A DNA stretch of 64,000 bases from Zoroaster sp. YZ-2022 (GCA_029582265.1 CM055817.1:52922740-52986739), one strand, 5' to 3'; positions 30,501-41,589 are shown, numbered from the stretch's first letter. Program-made: numbers and translations. Notes: generated by a model not told the origin, from the sequence alone.

Positions 30501-33500
30501 TCATTTTAAAGGGACGCTATCGTCACGATCAGAGCAGACTTTCAGCTGGGCATGGAATCGGTGTCCTAGTTTAACCCTAACCCCTTGGGTATTTTTACTA
30601 GAAAGTATCCTGAATCCACCAAAATCCACCAGTTTTGTCACACACAAAATGCTGGTGTCCTGAATCCATCAGAATCCGCCAGTGCAGATATTGGACATAT
30701 CCTGAATCCGCCAAAATCCACCACTAAATTTTTGGTGGATTTTGGCGGATTCAGGATACCATGCTCACATGAAAATTTGTATAGTATGTTGCTGCATAGA
30801 ATCCATCAAAATCTAACATATACAAGTGTTGGCTGGTTTGGGGTTCAACCAACATGACCAAGCAGTTAAAAAACTATTGAAATCCTGAATCCATCGAAAT
30901 CCGCCACAAGCTCAATGTGGAGGTATCCTGAATCCGCCAAAATCTTCCAATACAGGGGGATGGATTTTGATGGATTCAGGGTGGTTAGGGTTAAGATGAA
31001 CACAGTGACTGAAAATTACTGGCTCATTTATGCAGTGCTCAGCAATTCTAATATGACATTATCATGTGGGGTATTATTTTCAATCACTGAGTTAATCTAA
31101 AACTAGCACTCCGATTCCATGCCCTGTTCATAGTGACAATTATGCCCCTTTAAACCTTCAGACTTATATTGATAACCACTGTTAAACTCCCAGGCTAAGA
31201 TTTTGCATGATTTTGTCAAAGTATATATCTCAAAACATGATTTAAATCTTCATTATGTTTTTATCCGATAACTAAAAGTCAGCCCTGTGATTTCTCAGGA
31301 TTTTTCCTGATTTAAGGAAAATACAAATCTCCCTTTGCCTCAATTTTGTCTTGAAAGAAGAGAAGTAAAACTTGTAGCTTTGCATGGTGAAGAGGATAAG
31401 TAAAGACTATTTTCGGTGACACCATGTGAAATTCTCAATTGAGTAGTAATTAGTTCTGAAAAGAACTGGAGCTGGGAAGAGAAGTAATAATAATAATAAT
31501 AATAATAATAAAGATTTGTACGTAGCGCGTACATATCCACCCTGCTGGGCGCTCAAGGCGCGGAAACAAAGAAAAAACATGAATACAAACAATATACAAT
31601 GATAGCACAGGAGAAAAAAAAACATATGTACTGAGATACATGTACCTACAATGCAATTACAAATATACATCATCTTTGAAGAATTGTGACATAAGTTTTA
31701 AGCAGCAACTAGCTACCAAGGAAAGAAAGAAGTAGCCTGTATTGTGCCCAAACCTCTAGTTTCTTGTTTGTAGGGATGGATGTGGAGACTCTGTAAATCC
31801 TACAAAATTAAATCTTCTTGTTAACAAAACAAATTTTCTTGTCTCGTCAGGGCAAGCTGGAAAATGAAAGTCTCAACGACAACTGGAGATTCTACAACAA
31901 TCAGATGGAATGCAGGCCGAGAGGTATGTCAGTTATGGAATGTTTATTGTCTGAACCAGAGTGTGAAATGAAACTTCCTTCTAGGAAATCAAACATTTTA
32001 GAATCTGGCTGGACATCTGATACTCCATATATCCACATTCCATGGTCTCCATATATCCACATTCCATGGTCTCCATATATCCACATTCTGTGGTCTCCAT
32101 ATATCCACATTCCATGGTCTCCCTATATCCACGTTCCGTGGTCTCCCTATATCTACCTTCTGTGGTCTCCATATCCACCTTCCGTGGTCTCCATATATAT
32201 ATATATATATATATATTCCATGGTCTCCCCTATATCCACGTTCCGTGGTCTCCATATATCCACGTTCTGTGGTCTCCATATATCTACATTCCGTGGTCTC
32301 CATATATCCACGTTTCGTATGTCAGTTATGGAATGTTTATTGTCTGAACCAGAGTGTGAAATAAAACTTCCTTCTAGGAAATCAAACGTTTTAGAATTTG
32401 GCTGGACATCTGATACTCCATATATCCACATTCCGCGGTCTCCATATCCACATTCCGTGGTCTCCCTATATCCACATTCCGTGATCTCCATATATCCACA
32501 TTCCACTTTCTCCATATATCCACATTCCGTGGTCTCCCTATATCCACATTCCGTGGTCTCCCTATATCCACATTCCATGGTCTCCCTAAATCCACATTCC
32601 ATGGTCTCCATATCAGTGGTCTCCATATATATCCACGTTCCGTGGTCTCCATATATCCACATTCCGTGGTCTCCATATATCCACATTCCGTGGTCTCCAT
32701 ATATCCACATTCCGTGGTCTCCCTATATCCACGTTCGGTGGTCTCCATATATCCACATTCCGTGGTCTCCATATATCCACGTTTCGTGGTCTCCATATAT
32801 CCACATTCCGTGGTCTCCATATATCAACCTTCCGTGGACTCCATATATCCACATTCCATGGTCTCCCTAAATCCACATTCAGTGGTCCCCATATATATCC
32901 ACGTTCCGTGGTCTCCATATATCCACATTCCGTGGTCTCCATATATCCACATTCCGTGGTCTCCCTATATCCAAGTTCGGTGGTCTCCATATATCCACAT
33001 TCCGTGGTCTCCATATATCCACGTTTCGTGGTCTCCATATATCCACATTCCGTGGTCTCCATGTATCCACATTCCGTGGTCTCCATATATCCACATTCCG
33101 TGGTCTCCATATCCACATTCCGTGGTCTCCATATCCAAATTCCGTGGTCTTCATATATCAACCTTCCTTGGTCTCCCTATATCCACATTCTGTGGTCTCC
33201 ATATATCCACTTCCTTGGTCTCCATATATCCACATTCTGTGGTCTCCATATATCCACATTCTGTGGTCTCCATATATCCACGTTCCAGTCCATATATCCA
33301 CATTCTGTGGTCTCCCTATATCCACATTCCGTGGTCTATTGAGGTTCCAGTGACCCCTCTACAATGCCAGGTCACTTTATAGCATGTTGCAGTATTGTGC
33401 ATAGTGTATATTTCAAGTTGCCACCATACTTTGTGTATGGGAAATTCGGTCTGGTTCTCATAACTGTGTATACATGTATCACGTATTTCATTAAAAAAAA

Positions 33501-33907
33501 TAAATAAATAAATACCTCAAAAAATTACATTTTGAAGCCGACCTACGACCAGAAACCAGAAACCTTTTTTTTGTTGGCCTTATGGGAGTTTTATTATTCA
33601 CGGTCAAATGTATGTGTTGTTATTTTAGGTGCATTTATTGACACCATACATAAACATTGGTACAGAGATTACAGCTTATTGGAGGATCACCATGGATATA
33701 TTCAATGGTATGTCATATATGTATGTCAAGAGTTGGTTGTTGTGTTTGATTTGCCCTATATATGCGCTGTAATGGCAGCAATTGAGCTGTAAACTCCCCA
33801 GGGAGCTGAGATGGTTTCAGGAATGATTTATGTGCCTGATGAGCAGGGGTAATAATATAATGCGCCTTGAGCACCAGTTTGGTGGATACGTGCGCTATAT
33901 AAGTCCA

Positions 33908-33958
<51 letters not shown>

Positions 33959-36940
33959 GTCATTATATGCATGTGTGTACCGATTTGAAGCGTGGCATGG
34001 TGGAAGAACAGTAAGGGAGGAGAGCCAAAGTCGTGGTACAGCCAATCCTTTGAGAAGCATAGTATTAGCCAGAGGGGTGTCTGGGTGTCTTTTGAACACC
34101 CCTATTTCATCTGTCATTTACATGTAAATGTGAACAATTTGGACACCCTGTTTTGAAATTTCCAGCAAATTTGGACAACTTATTTCTAAATCCTGGCTAA
34201 CACCAGTTGTTGAGAAGCCCAGCCAGGCTTGGGCTACCTGACCTTCTAACTGTCTTTTTGTGAGTCCTAATCCTGTATCAATACAGTACCTGCCAATGGA
34301 CATAACCTGGGCTTCTGGAGGGCCTAGCCCAGCCAAGTAGAGCTCATTATAATGGCTGCATTTGTGAACAAAAGACATCTGCGGTGTCAGTCAAGTTAAA
34401 AATCAGAGCTATTTGAGATCTATTCATTAGTAAAGGGTCATTTGTGCTCAGCTAGTGGATTATATAGGCCAGTATAGGCCTGGGCAAAGCCAGGGCCAGG
34501 CCAGGCTTCTCACAGGCTTGGCTGTACCATGACTTTAAGCCCTCCTCCCGAAAGAGGAAGTTTGTGGTAGCATGAACCGGTGGCTTGACAACTTGACGTT
34601 TCGATCAGTATACTGTGATCGTCTTTTGGAGTATACTGATTGAAATGTTGAGTTGTCAAACCGCCGGTTCTTCTCAGGAACCGACACAATGAAGATCTTT
34701 ACAGTGAAAAATGCCGCGAACAGGTCCCAACCAAGCTGTGAAAGTTTCAGCTCATTGCAGAGTCCGAGTCTTGAGAAAAATTTTCACATTTCCAATTTTT
34801 ATCAGAAAACACTTTTTTTCAATCCCTTTTCACAATATTTTGATATTTTCAGGTTGTTTCCTATAAGAGAGAAGGGGATGAATGTACAATCCCAAGAACT
34901 TCAACTTCATGAAGCCAAGGTAAAGACAAAGAGACAAATAATTGTTTTTTTACTCATTTTATAAAAGGGCGATTCCATGGTTACTCGCGTTACATTTTTG
35001 AGGTATTGGGCCCACCCATAATTTCCGTACTTCCATATGTTCCACTCGTCAGTTTTTTTAAAAGAAGTTGCATTATATCCCAACTGTATGCAGCACCAAA
35101 AAAAATTTTTTCAGAAACTTGTTATATGTACGCTATGTAAGAGAAAAATGCTGGTTACAAACGTTACATTTTTCGAGTATGTTGCGTTTAAAAAAAAAAT
35201 GTCACAAGGTCTGGGTACAATGCAACTACTGTAAAAAAAAAAAAAAATTAATTTTTTTTTTTTTTTAAATGATGAGTGAAGTCACTGGCTCCGGCAAAAC
35301 CCTAAACTTGGACCCAATTTTCACGAGTGAGATTTTGGTATAGTTTGATTCTCTAGATTTTCCTCTTTCATTTGATACCAGATTTGTAGAAATCAGAAAA
35401 AAATAATTTGTATTCAGTGAGACACCGATTCCACGCCCTGTCGAAAGTCTGCTCTGATCATGACGACATCGCCCCTTTTAATTGTATTGACATTTTATTC
35501 TCGTTTTCTGTCATTGCACTCATCAGAAGATTCGTGAGAGTCCCGAGGCCAGCAAGCGTGTCTTGACCTCCTTTAAAATGATGCTTGATTTCTGGGGGAT
35601 GCGTCTTGCGAGCGAGGATACTGAATCGTCTCTAAGGATCGAACGGGAAATCAACTGGAAAGAGAGATTTAGACATCTTAACAGGTGCGTGGACGTTCCT
35701 TTGTCAAAAGGCCCATCTTCAGTCTTGGGTTTCTTCCATCCTTCTATCTGTACCGCCTTTTGGAGTCAATTAACCCTCCTACTATAGCTGCACTTTAGTG
35801 GCAAGAGAGGTCAAAATAAGTCTGCTGCCTGTTTTGACTGTTGACCCAAATGTGCACACAGGGGCATTTTTGACTGGTTTTTACTGTCATTTTGACCACC
35901 CTGAACGATACCAGACAATGCTTTTACCAGTCAAAAACAGTCGACTCATTTTATCCTGCATTAACCCTCCTACACATAGAGTCCACTCCGATCCACTAAA
36001 ATTCTGTTCTTCAGCAACCTTCAGTGCATACATGTACAAGGCCTCCTTTCCAAGTAATCTTACAAAATCAACTGTGTGCCACCCAAGGCCACTGTAAATG
36101 TTTGAACATATTAGTATGGCCTGCAATGTATCAATGGGAGACCACCTTACCCTGCAATCTCAGTGGTGTGACAGTGCACAGAAGGGTAACCATAGGAGGC
36201 CACTGGCAACAGCTAATGGCTTGGAGTGCCGTGAATGGGTTGTTTCAAAAATTGCACTGATTGTAGGAGGGTTAAATGTACTTATTACACGTAAGGTTTG
36301 ACAGTGTTTGACTTTTAAGTGCACTAGATATACCTTGGCAAGTATATCAACATTTTGCAGTACTGACATTTTGGCTGATTTTGACCCTTGCAAGTCACAG
36401 AAGGGTTATCTTTTTTTAATCATTTTTTTTTTCAACCAGTGAAATACGTGATACATGTGTACATGGTTATTGGAACCAGAACAAATTTCCCATATACAAA
36501 GTATGGTGGCTTAGAGAGGCCTCACAAATCGGGCACACGTTCATACCCCTATGTGAAAAAGTAGTTCAAAACACAGCACGGCAGAATTCCAATCGATCCA
36601 GCAGTTTTGGCTGCAATTGGACATCGTTTCATAGCCCCCCACAAAAAAAAAATGCTGATGCCCGGCTTAAGCAATCTTTCCAAATGTTGTTGTCATTGAC
36701 AGGTCGTCCCACAACTACCTTCGGATAACCCGAATGCTCAAGTCGCTGGGGGAACTCGGTCTGGAGCATCTGAAGTACCCCTTCCTGGAGTTTGTCCTCA
36801 ACGAGGCGATCGCGAAGCAGACCTTGTCTAACGCCCGGAACAGCTGTCTCCAGTATTGGATCCACACATTAGTCGATGGCGACGAGCGCAATAAGATCAT
36901 GGAATATGCCAACGAGTTACTGGAAGAGACTGGGAACTAA
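27509..36940 (+). CDS. OGFR-domain protein with long basic N-terminal region (paralogue 1)
   Basis: Seven exons splice in phase: 27509-28459, 30391-30486, 31851-31923, 33629-33707, 34853-34919, 35527-35684, 36703-36940, giving about 553 codons. Exon 1 encodes a low-complexity Ser/Lys/Arg/Asp region with likely nuclear localisation clusters (GRRRSRGKGRRKSKK, LKRKREAK). The OGFR conserved domain follows (about 334-545): WSARDTEAYRKGYP, NWRFYNNQM, HKHWYRDYSLLEDHHGYIQW, LFPIREKGMN, FWGMRLAS, FRHLNR, SSHNYLRITRMLKSLGELGLE. The start is uncertain. ATG 27509 gives a hydrophobic leader before DDDEDD, but an AG acceptor at 27583-27584 could begin the exon at 27585 instead. The family binds Met-enkephalin in vertebrates; nothing here shows ligand or role. 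Confidence 0.88.
28536..29420 (+). repeat. 126-bp minisatellite, interrupted by family M element
   Basis: Same unit as at 10316-10895 (ggcctggagttttacagatt, ggccatggcctctgttgccc). Lies in OGFR intron 1 just after the splice donor. A family M transposon (28752-29075) splits it. Confidence 0.85.
28752..29075 (+). mobile_element. Short inverted-repeat element, family M copy 3
   Basis: Left end AGAATGTCATATCCAACTGC; the right end stops at ccttaaaaatt, lacking its terminal repeat, where the minisatellite resumes. Inserted into the 126-bp array. Confidence 0.75.
29681..30087. mobile_element. TTAA-flanked element (CCCTCCTAC...GTAGGAGGG)
   Basis: TTAA at 29677-29680 and 30088-30091. The left end is duplicated: a second TTAACCCTCCTAC starts at 29771 after a T-run. 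The interior is shared with 35774-36413 and serves as its uninterrupted version. Confidence 0.75.
30155..30388 (-). mobile_element. TTAAAGGG MITE, inverted, abutting an OGFR exon
   Basis: Runs from aatatcgtcacgatcaacag to agtcgtgatgatattctccc, then ATTAATTTAG. The last bases form the 3' splice site of the exon at 30391. Reverse orientation relative to the copy at 30510. Confidence 0.8.
30510..31155 (+). mobile_element. TTAAAGGG MITE split by a TTAA element
   Basis: Starts aaagggacgctatcgtcacg 24 bases after the exon donor and ends gacaattatgcccctttaa. Split at ctagtTTAA by the element at 30575-30990. Otherwise matches the intact copy at 37632. Confidence 0.85.
30575..30990. mobile_element. 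TTAA element at a proven insertion point, 416 bp
   Basis: TTAA-CCCTAACC at the left and GGTTAGGG-TTAA at the right. The host reads ctagtttaagatgaacacag when uninterrupted (37690s), so one TTAA became two. The interior is built of inverted tgaatccgccaaaatcc motifs. Confidence 0.9.
31262..31810 (-). repeat. 58-bp-family dispersed repeat, opposite orientation, interrupted
   Basis: Left part tgatttctcaggatttttcc...tcttgaaagaagagaag; right part ctaccaaggaaagaaagaag...tgtggagactctgtaaatcc. Between them lies an (AAT)n-bearing SINE-like fragment and a piece of the aacgtcgag family. Confidence 0.6.
31985..33340 (+). repeat. 24-bp minisatellite, more than 50 units, in OGFR intron 3
   Basis: Unit about ccatatatccacattccgtg + gtct. 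Because it is 24 bp, frames stay open on both strands (SPYIHIPW repeats), producing many spurious ORFs. A 100-bp unique segment (gtcagttatggaatgtttat...) occurs before the array and again inside it at 32320-32416. Confidence 0.92.
33405..33600 (+). repeat. Dispersed repeat (tttgaagccgacctacgacc)
   Basis: Shares gaaattcggtctggttctca, tacatgtatcacgtatttca and gaagccgacctacgaccaga with 36430-36625 (reverse, partial) and 42480-42945. Class unknown. Confidence 0.6.
33727..33957 (+). mobile_element. tRNA-derived SINE, 5' truncated (copy 5)
   Basis: Lacks the tRNA head. Begins near gttggttgttgtgtttgatt and ends in a long (ATT)n run. It starts only about 20 bases after the splice donor of the exon ending 33707. 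Confidence 0.85.
35774..36413. mobile_element. TTAA element with another TTAA element nested in it
   Basis: Left TTAA at 35770-35773, CCCTCCTACTATAGCTGCAC. The right end is degenerate (gaagggtta). Matches 29681-30087 on both sides of the nested element at 35965-36271. Confidence 0.75.
35965..36271. mobile_element. Nested TTAA element, 307 bp
   Basis: TTAA at 35961-35964 and 36272-36275; ends CCCTCCTACACATAG and GATTGTAGGAGGG. The empty site is visible in the sister copy near 29965 (cctgtaaatgtactt). Confidence 0.85.
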
Positions 36941-37294
36941 ATCTGTCGAAGGTTAAAGCCAGTCTAATCGTCCGTCAAAACTGATTGAATGCGCAATTTT
37001 CTCTGACAGCTTGGTCTTGGTTCCGATCGGTACCGCAGCTGATCATTTTGATGAGGATGCTGGTTTTTGCAACAGGACATTATATCCCATGGCCTATTTC
37101 TCTGACCAAAAAAGGAAATTCATCTAGATATTCTAGATCCTGAGGACGATCAGAGAATACTGATCGAAACGTCGAGTTGTAACCTCCAGTTCTTTTCAGA
37201 ACTACTACTCAATAGAGAATTTCACATGGTGTCACCGCAATTCGTCTTACTAAGAATTCTTTCGGGCAATAGTCTATCATTCCGTTGTTCTGTG

Positions 37295-37300
37295 AATAAA
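37295..37300 (+). terminator. Candidate polyadenylation signal of plus-strand OGFR
   Basis: AATAAA about 355 bases after the stop codon. A copy of the aacgtcgagtt repeat (37125-37255) would lie within the 3' UTR if this site is used. Confidence 0.4.
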
Positions 37301-37631
37301 TCATTAATTATTCCAATGGGACACTATTGGCGTTAAGCCTGATGTCTCATTTGTCCCACAAAATTAAAATAATTTTAGAAATTCATATGGTTTATCGGCT
37401 GACAGTTCCTTTAATTTGGCGTAATTCACGAGACTCAAAGCGTGACATCACATCTTCAGGCTGGCCCTGTTGTACATGTAAATAACAGCAATTACAGAAT
37501 TTACTCAATTAATGAGTCTGTGGTTTGGTCAAAAAAAAAAGTCTCCGATTTCTCGGTCATAGGTCGACTTCAAATTCTTATAAAGTGTGGATGTATTTAC
37601 AGACATTTTACCAATGATGTACAGTTTCTTT

Positions 37632-37858
37632 AAAGGGGCAGTGTCATCAAGATCAGAGAAGACTTTCAACAGGGCATGGAATCAGTGTCCTAGTTTAAGA
37701 TGAACACAGTGACTGAAAATGACTGGCTCATTTATGCAGCAGCAACGGTAATATGACCTTATCATGTGGGATATTATTTTCAGTCACTTAGTTAATCTAA
37801 AACTAGCACTCTGATTCCATGCCCTGTTGATCAAGACGATATTGTCTGTTTAAATAAA
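37632..37858 (+). mobile_element. TTAAAGGG MITE, intact reference copy
   Basis: TTAAAGGGGCAGTGTCATCA to GACGATATTGTCTGTTTAA, with cagggcatggaatcagtgtc and ctagtttaagatgaac uninterrupted. Useful as the empty-site reference for 30510-31155. Confidence 0.85.
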
Positions 37859-37993
37859 TGTTGATTTAATTTAATTTTTAATTAATGTTAATTATTGTGG
37901 CAGTAAACTGAGTGCTCATTTATCATTTTTAAGGAAGATGCGCAGTAAGAATTTAAAGATACATCACCTGTGTTTGAATTTTTCTTGGGTTAA

Positions 37994-38748
37994 CCCTGAC
38001 TACCTAGGTATTCTGTCTAGGAACCTTAATGAACCCTAACCCCCTATAGGTATTCTGGCTAGGAACCTTCCTGAACCCTAACCCCCTATAGGTATTCTGA
38101 CTAGGAACCTTCCTGAATCCTAACCCCCTATAGGTATTCTGGCTAGGAACCTTTCTGAACCCTAACACCCTAGGTATTCTGGCTAGGAACCTTCCTGAAC
38201 CCTAACACCCTAGGTATTCTGGCTAGGAACCTTCCTGAACCCTAACACCCTAGGTATTCTGGCTAGGAACCTTCCTGAACCCTAATACCCTAGATATTCT
38301 GGCTAGGAACCTTCCTGAACCCTAACACCCTAGGTATTCTGGCTAGGAACCTTCCTGAACCCTAACCCCCGTAGGTATTCTTGCTAGGAACCTTCCTTAA
38401 CCCTAACCCCCTATAGGTATTCTGGCTAGGAACCTTCCTGAATCCTAACCCCCTATAGGTATTCTGGCTAGGAACCTTCCTTTACCCTAACACCCTAGGT
38501 ATTCTGGCTAGGAACCTTCCCGAATCCTCCAAAATCCATCAGTGCACTTTTGGAAACATGCCCTTATCTTCAAAATGCACCATGCATTTTCGTTGATCTT
38601 TCATATTCAGCACTTACGGCCGGTACTTCTTGCCAGGTAGTAATTTTGTTCCCATTTGAAGAGGTGAAAGTACCAGTTTCCAACAGTGCTGAATTTTTCC
38701 CAAAAAGTGCCCCTTGAAGGACTTTGTAGGATTTGGAGGTGGTTAGGG
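37994..38748 (+). mobile_element. TTAA element carrying a 40-42-bp minisatellite
   Basis: TTAA at 37990-37993 and 38749-38752; ends CCCTGACTACC and GGTGGTTAGGG. About thirteen units of tattctggctaggaaccttc + ctgaaccctaacccccta occupy the left two thirds. The unique right third is shared with 7297-7500 in inverted orientation. Confidence 0.85.
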
Positions 38749-38752
38749 TTAA

Positions 38753-39407
38753 AGAAGTTACAAGCTTTCATTTGAGACATTGAACGAACAAATCCGTCGA
38801 GGATTAGTACCAGTAAAATAAAAAAAATCATTAATAAAATTCTGGCCAACTGATTTAATCATCAGCTTGCATGTGACCACACAATTTCTTGTATTTAACA
38901 GGCCGAGGGCTTGGGCAGTGTTCTGATTGGCCAGCCCGGCTGTCAATCAGAATCAAGCGCATTTAAAATATCGCTTTTATTTACAGTTTCCGACATCTGA
39001 ATTACACAATTTTGTTCGTTTAATAACGATATAATCTTTCAAAATTTGTTTGCTTTTTAAATCCTTTTTTGGGGGGTCTCTTGAGCCAAACAGGGTGATA
39101 TATCTTTAACCAAAAGAAATTATGTTTTTAACTTTTTTCATTTATGGAAAATATTGCCAAAGGTAGACAAGAATAGGTACATTTGCTGGGATTTTTGTAA
39201 ATAAATAAGACTGATATATATATATATAAAACAGCTTTAAAAATAATTTTGTGTTTTTATTGACACAAAATATACGCCAATCTTGGAGGAAGATATTATA
39301 GTCAATTTTATATAATTATCAATAAATTTGTTATTTTTATTGGTTTCCCCCTTTAACAGCTGATAATAAAGTTTGTATACTGTTTTACCTGAAAACGATT
39401 TTTGGTC
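38753..39407. other. Intergenic, nothing recognised
   Basis: AT-rich DNA between the OGFR and annexin genes with a short (TA)n near 39215. Frames here show no protein similarity. Confidence 0.5.
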
Positions 39408-39546
39408 TTTTCTTTTCTTTTCTTTTCTTTTCTTTTCTTTTCTTTTCTTTTCTTTTCTTTTCTTTTCTTTTCTTTTCTTTTCTTTTCTTTTCTTTTCTTT
39501 TCTTTTCTTTTCTTTTCTTTTCTTTTCTTTTCTTTTCTTTTCTTTT
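39408..39546 (+). repeat. (TTTTC)n microsatellite, about 27 units
   Basis: Almost perfect pentanucleotide array. Frames across it on either strand (KEKKR or SFLFF) are meaningless. Confidence 0.97.
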
Positions 39547-40005
39547 TTATTTTTATAAAAGGTGTAGAAATTATTCCAAGTTCCAAAGACAACCCCTGAG
39601 TGTTTTCCCTTGGATTTTACTTTGTGAGAAATTGGGGGGGCCACATATTTTAGAGAAAAGTTTCGAACTTGCTGGGAAATGTTCGATGTTCAGATGAAAA
39701 AAATAGCGGGAAACATTGGCGATATATATTTTTATGGCACATCGACACCTCGATGTACCTCTAAACAACATCTGTTCAATATATCCAATCTTGCTTTAAA
39801 AAAAACAGTGTTCCTGTGAGAAGAGGTTGTTTGTTCGAGCGCAAAGAAGCCCCTGGGTCCGGGCTTACATCCCTTTTGCCATGCCTCCCACTTGTTGAGC
39901 CAAAATGAATCCGCCCCCTATGTTTCCCCTTCAAACAGTCAACAACAGCCGCAGGGCACAAAACTGATGTGTTTACTGGAGTTGACGTTGTTCACACGGG
40001 AGCTC

Positions 40006-40020
40006 ATTTGCATAACAATT
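40006..40020 (-). promoter_or_regulatory. SOX/POU composite-like site
   Basis: The minus strand reads AATTGTTATGCAAAT: a SOX core (ATTGTT) directly followed by an octamer (ATGCAAAT), the arrangement known for SOX2/OCT4 composite sites. About 1.8 kb upstream of the annexin start in DNA that matches no repeat family here. Confidence 0.4.
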
Positions 40021-40284
40021 GTTGCTTAGTATCCGTCGTGCACACACCGCAAGTCGCTTCTTGTTGTTCATTCAACTAGTTCAACGGAAGGCTTTTGTTA
40101 TCAAGTTCACCATTAACTATTTCATGTGGCATGATCCAATAAATAAAGTATAGCTGTTGCTATAACCACTAACACCAAAATGACATGTAAATAAATGCAA
40201 AACAGAAGTTAGTGGCCTTACGTTTCAAACCTAGGATGATGTTTATCAAAGAGTTTTATCCAGTTAGGAGCAAATATCGCACGT

Positions 40285-40452
40285 GAACCCCGATACAGTC
40301 ATCGTCACGATCAACAGGACATGTTGCTGCTGCATAAATGAGCCAGTAATTTGCAGTCACTGTGTTCATCCCTCCATGGTTCATCTTAAACTAGATCATC
40401 GATTCAATGCCCTGTTGAAAGTCTGCTCTGATCGTGACGATATGCCCCTTTA
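40285..40452 (-). mobile_element. TTAAAGGG MITE, internally deleted
   Basis: Left end catcgtcacgatcaacagga; jumps to tgttgctgctgcataaatga; right end tgatcgtgacgatatgcccc. About 70 bases of the middle are missing. Confidence 0.75.
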
Positions 40453-41589
40453 ATTGAGTGTCACTTACATAGAACGTTGGTGTGACGTTAAACAGCCGTG
40501 AGGACTTTATTGAATCTGTGAAAACGTGGACAATTAAATATAAGTGTAAATACACGAAGGGCTTACATGGTTGCATGTAAACTCTTCAAAACAGTTGTAC
40601 CCACGGAAGGTTTAGAAATTTAGAAAAAATATCTGTTTTGGCCAGTTGTACGTGGCTATTTTAGGTGAGATTTATCTTCATAAGTAGCCTGCTTCCAGGT
40701 CTTTTGGTGAGTGTACAGTTATTTCTGATCTAATTTGTTTTCATTATGACCCCCTGTCCCCTTTGATATTTGCCGCTACAATCTGTTAGCTTGTGCTTTC
40801 GTGTTCTGGGCCTTAATTCGCTGCATTAGCACCGCATCGCCGTATACCTGTAGCTGCCTTGATAGGACCTAGCCCAAATATGCACTCCTTCTCTGTATAC
40901 ACTGAAGGCGGGTGACTGGCCTACCGTGATGACATGATGTAGTATCCGATATTCCTGTTTTCGTTTATAGAAGGGTATTTTCCCCTCCCCTCCCCTCCCC
41001 CAGGGGCAAATCCATGACAAAAAAGGACACACTGCCACGGCGATAAAAAAAAGGGGGGAACGTGTCCCCTTTTCCCGCCTCCCTTCCCCCCAGATGATCC
41101 AGCAAATTATTTTCCCCCAACAGATGCATAATTCGTCCATAATTTGCCATAGTGACCAATCCGACTTTTTTCAATTGTTTTCCCGCCCATTAGTTACATT
41201 CAGGAAGAGACCTACCATTGTATCTAATCCACATACATGTATTCCTTATAGTTTTGGAGACAGAGCATGCATTCAAATGACGAATGCTCCAACTGGCTAT
41301 TTTTGTAATTTGGCAAAGTGGCCAATACTATGGCAAATTAGGCCGGGGACGAATTGTTGGGTCCAAAATTGTTGTATGCTATAAATTCCTCATTAACCCT
41401 CCCTTCCCAAATCCTCCAAAATCCTCTTTGCCAAAGTGAAGGATTGTAATAAATTATAAAATACAGGATTTGAAGCTTTGCATGGTGGAAGTACAGTAGA
41501 ACTAAGGTTTGTGAGAGCTGCATGTCATTTCTCTGTAATTAATTCGCGCCTCGTCGAGCTAATCACCTTCTCAGGATCCTCCACCTAGC
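40453..41589. other. Intergenic upstream of annexin, nothing firm
   Basis: Contains a C/G-rich patch at 40980-41095 (ccctcccctcccctccccc) and a fragment of a TTAA element end at 41396 (ttaaccctcccttcccaaat). No exon was recognised. Confidence 0.45.

Noticed and set aside
31901..33382. Many long ORFs on both strands (METTECGYMETTE, SPYIHIPW)
   Set aside because: All derive from a 24-bp minisatellite in an intron; unit length divisible by three keeps every frame open.
39237..39644. Lysine-rich ORF (KEKKRKEKKRK)
   Set aside because: Translation of the (TTTTC)n microsatellite.
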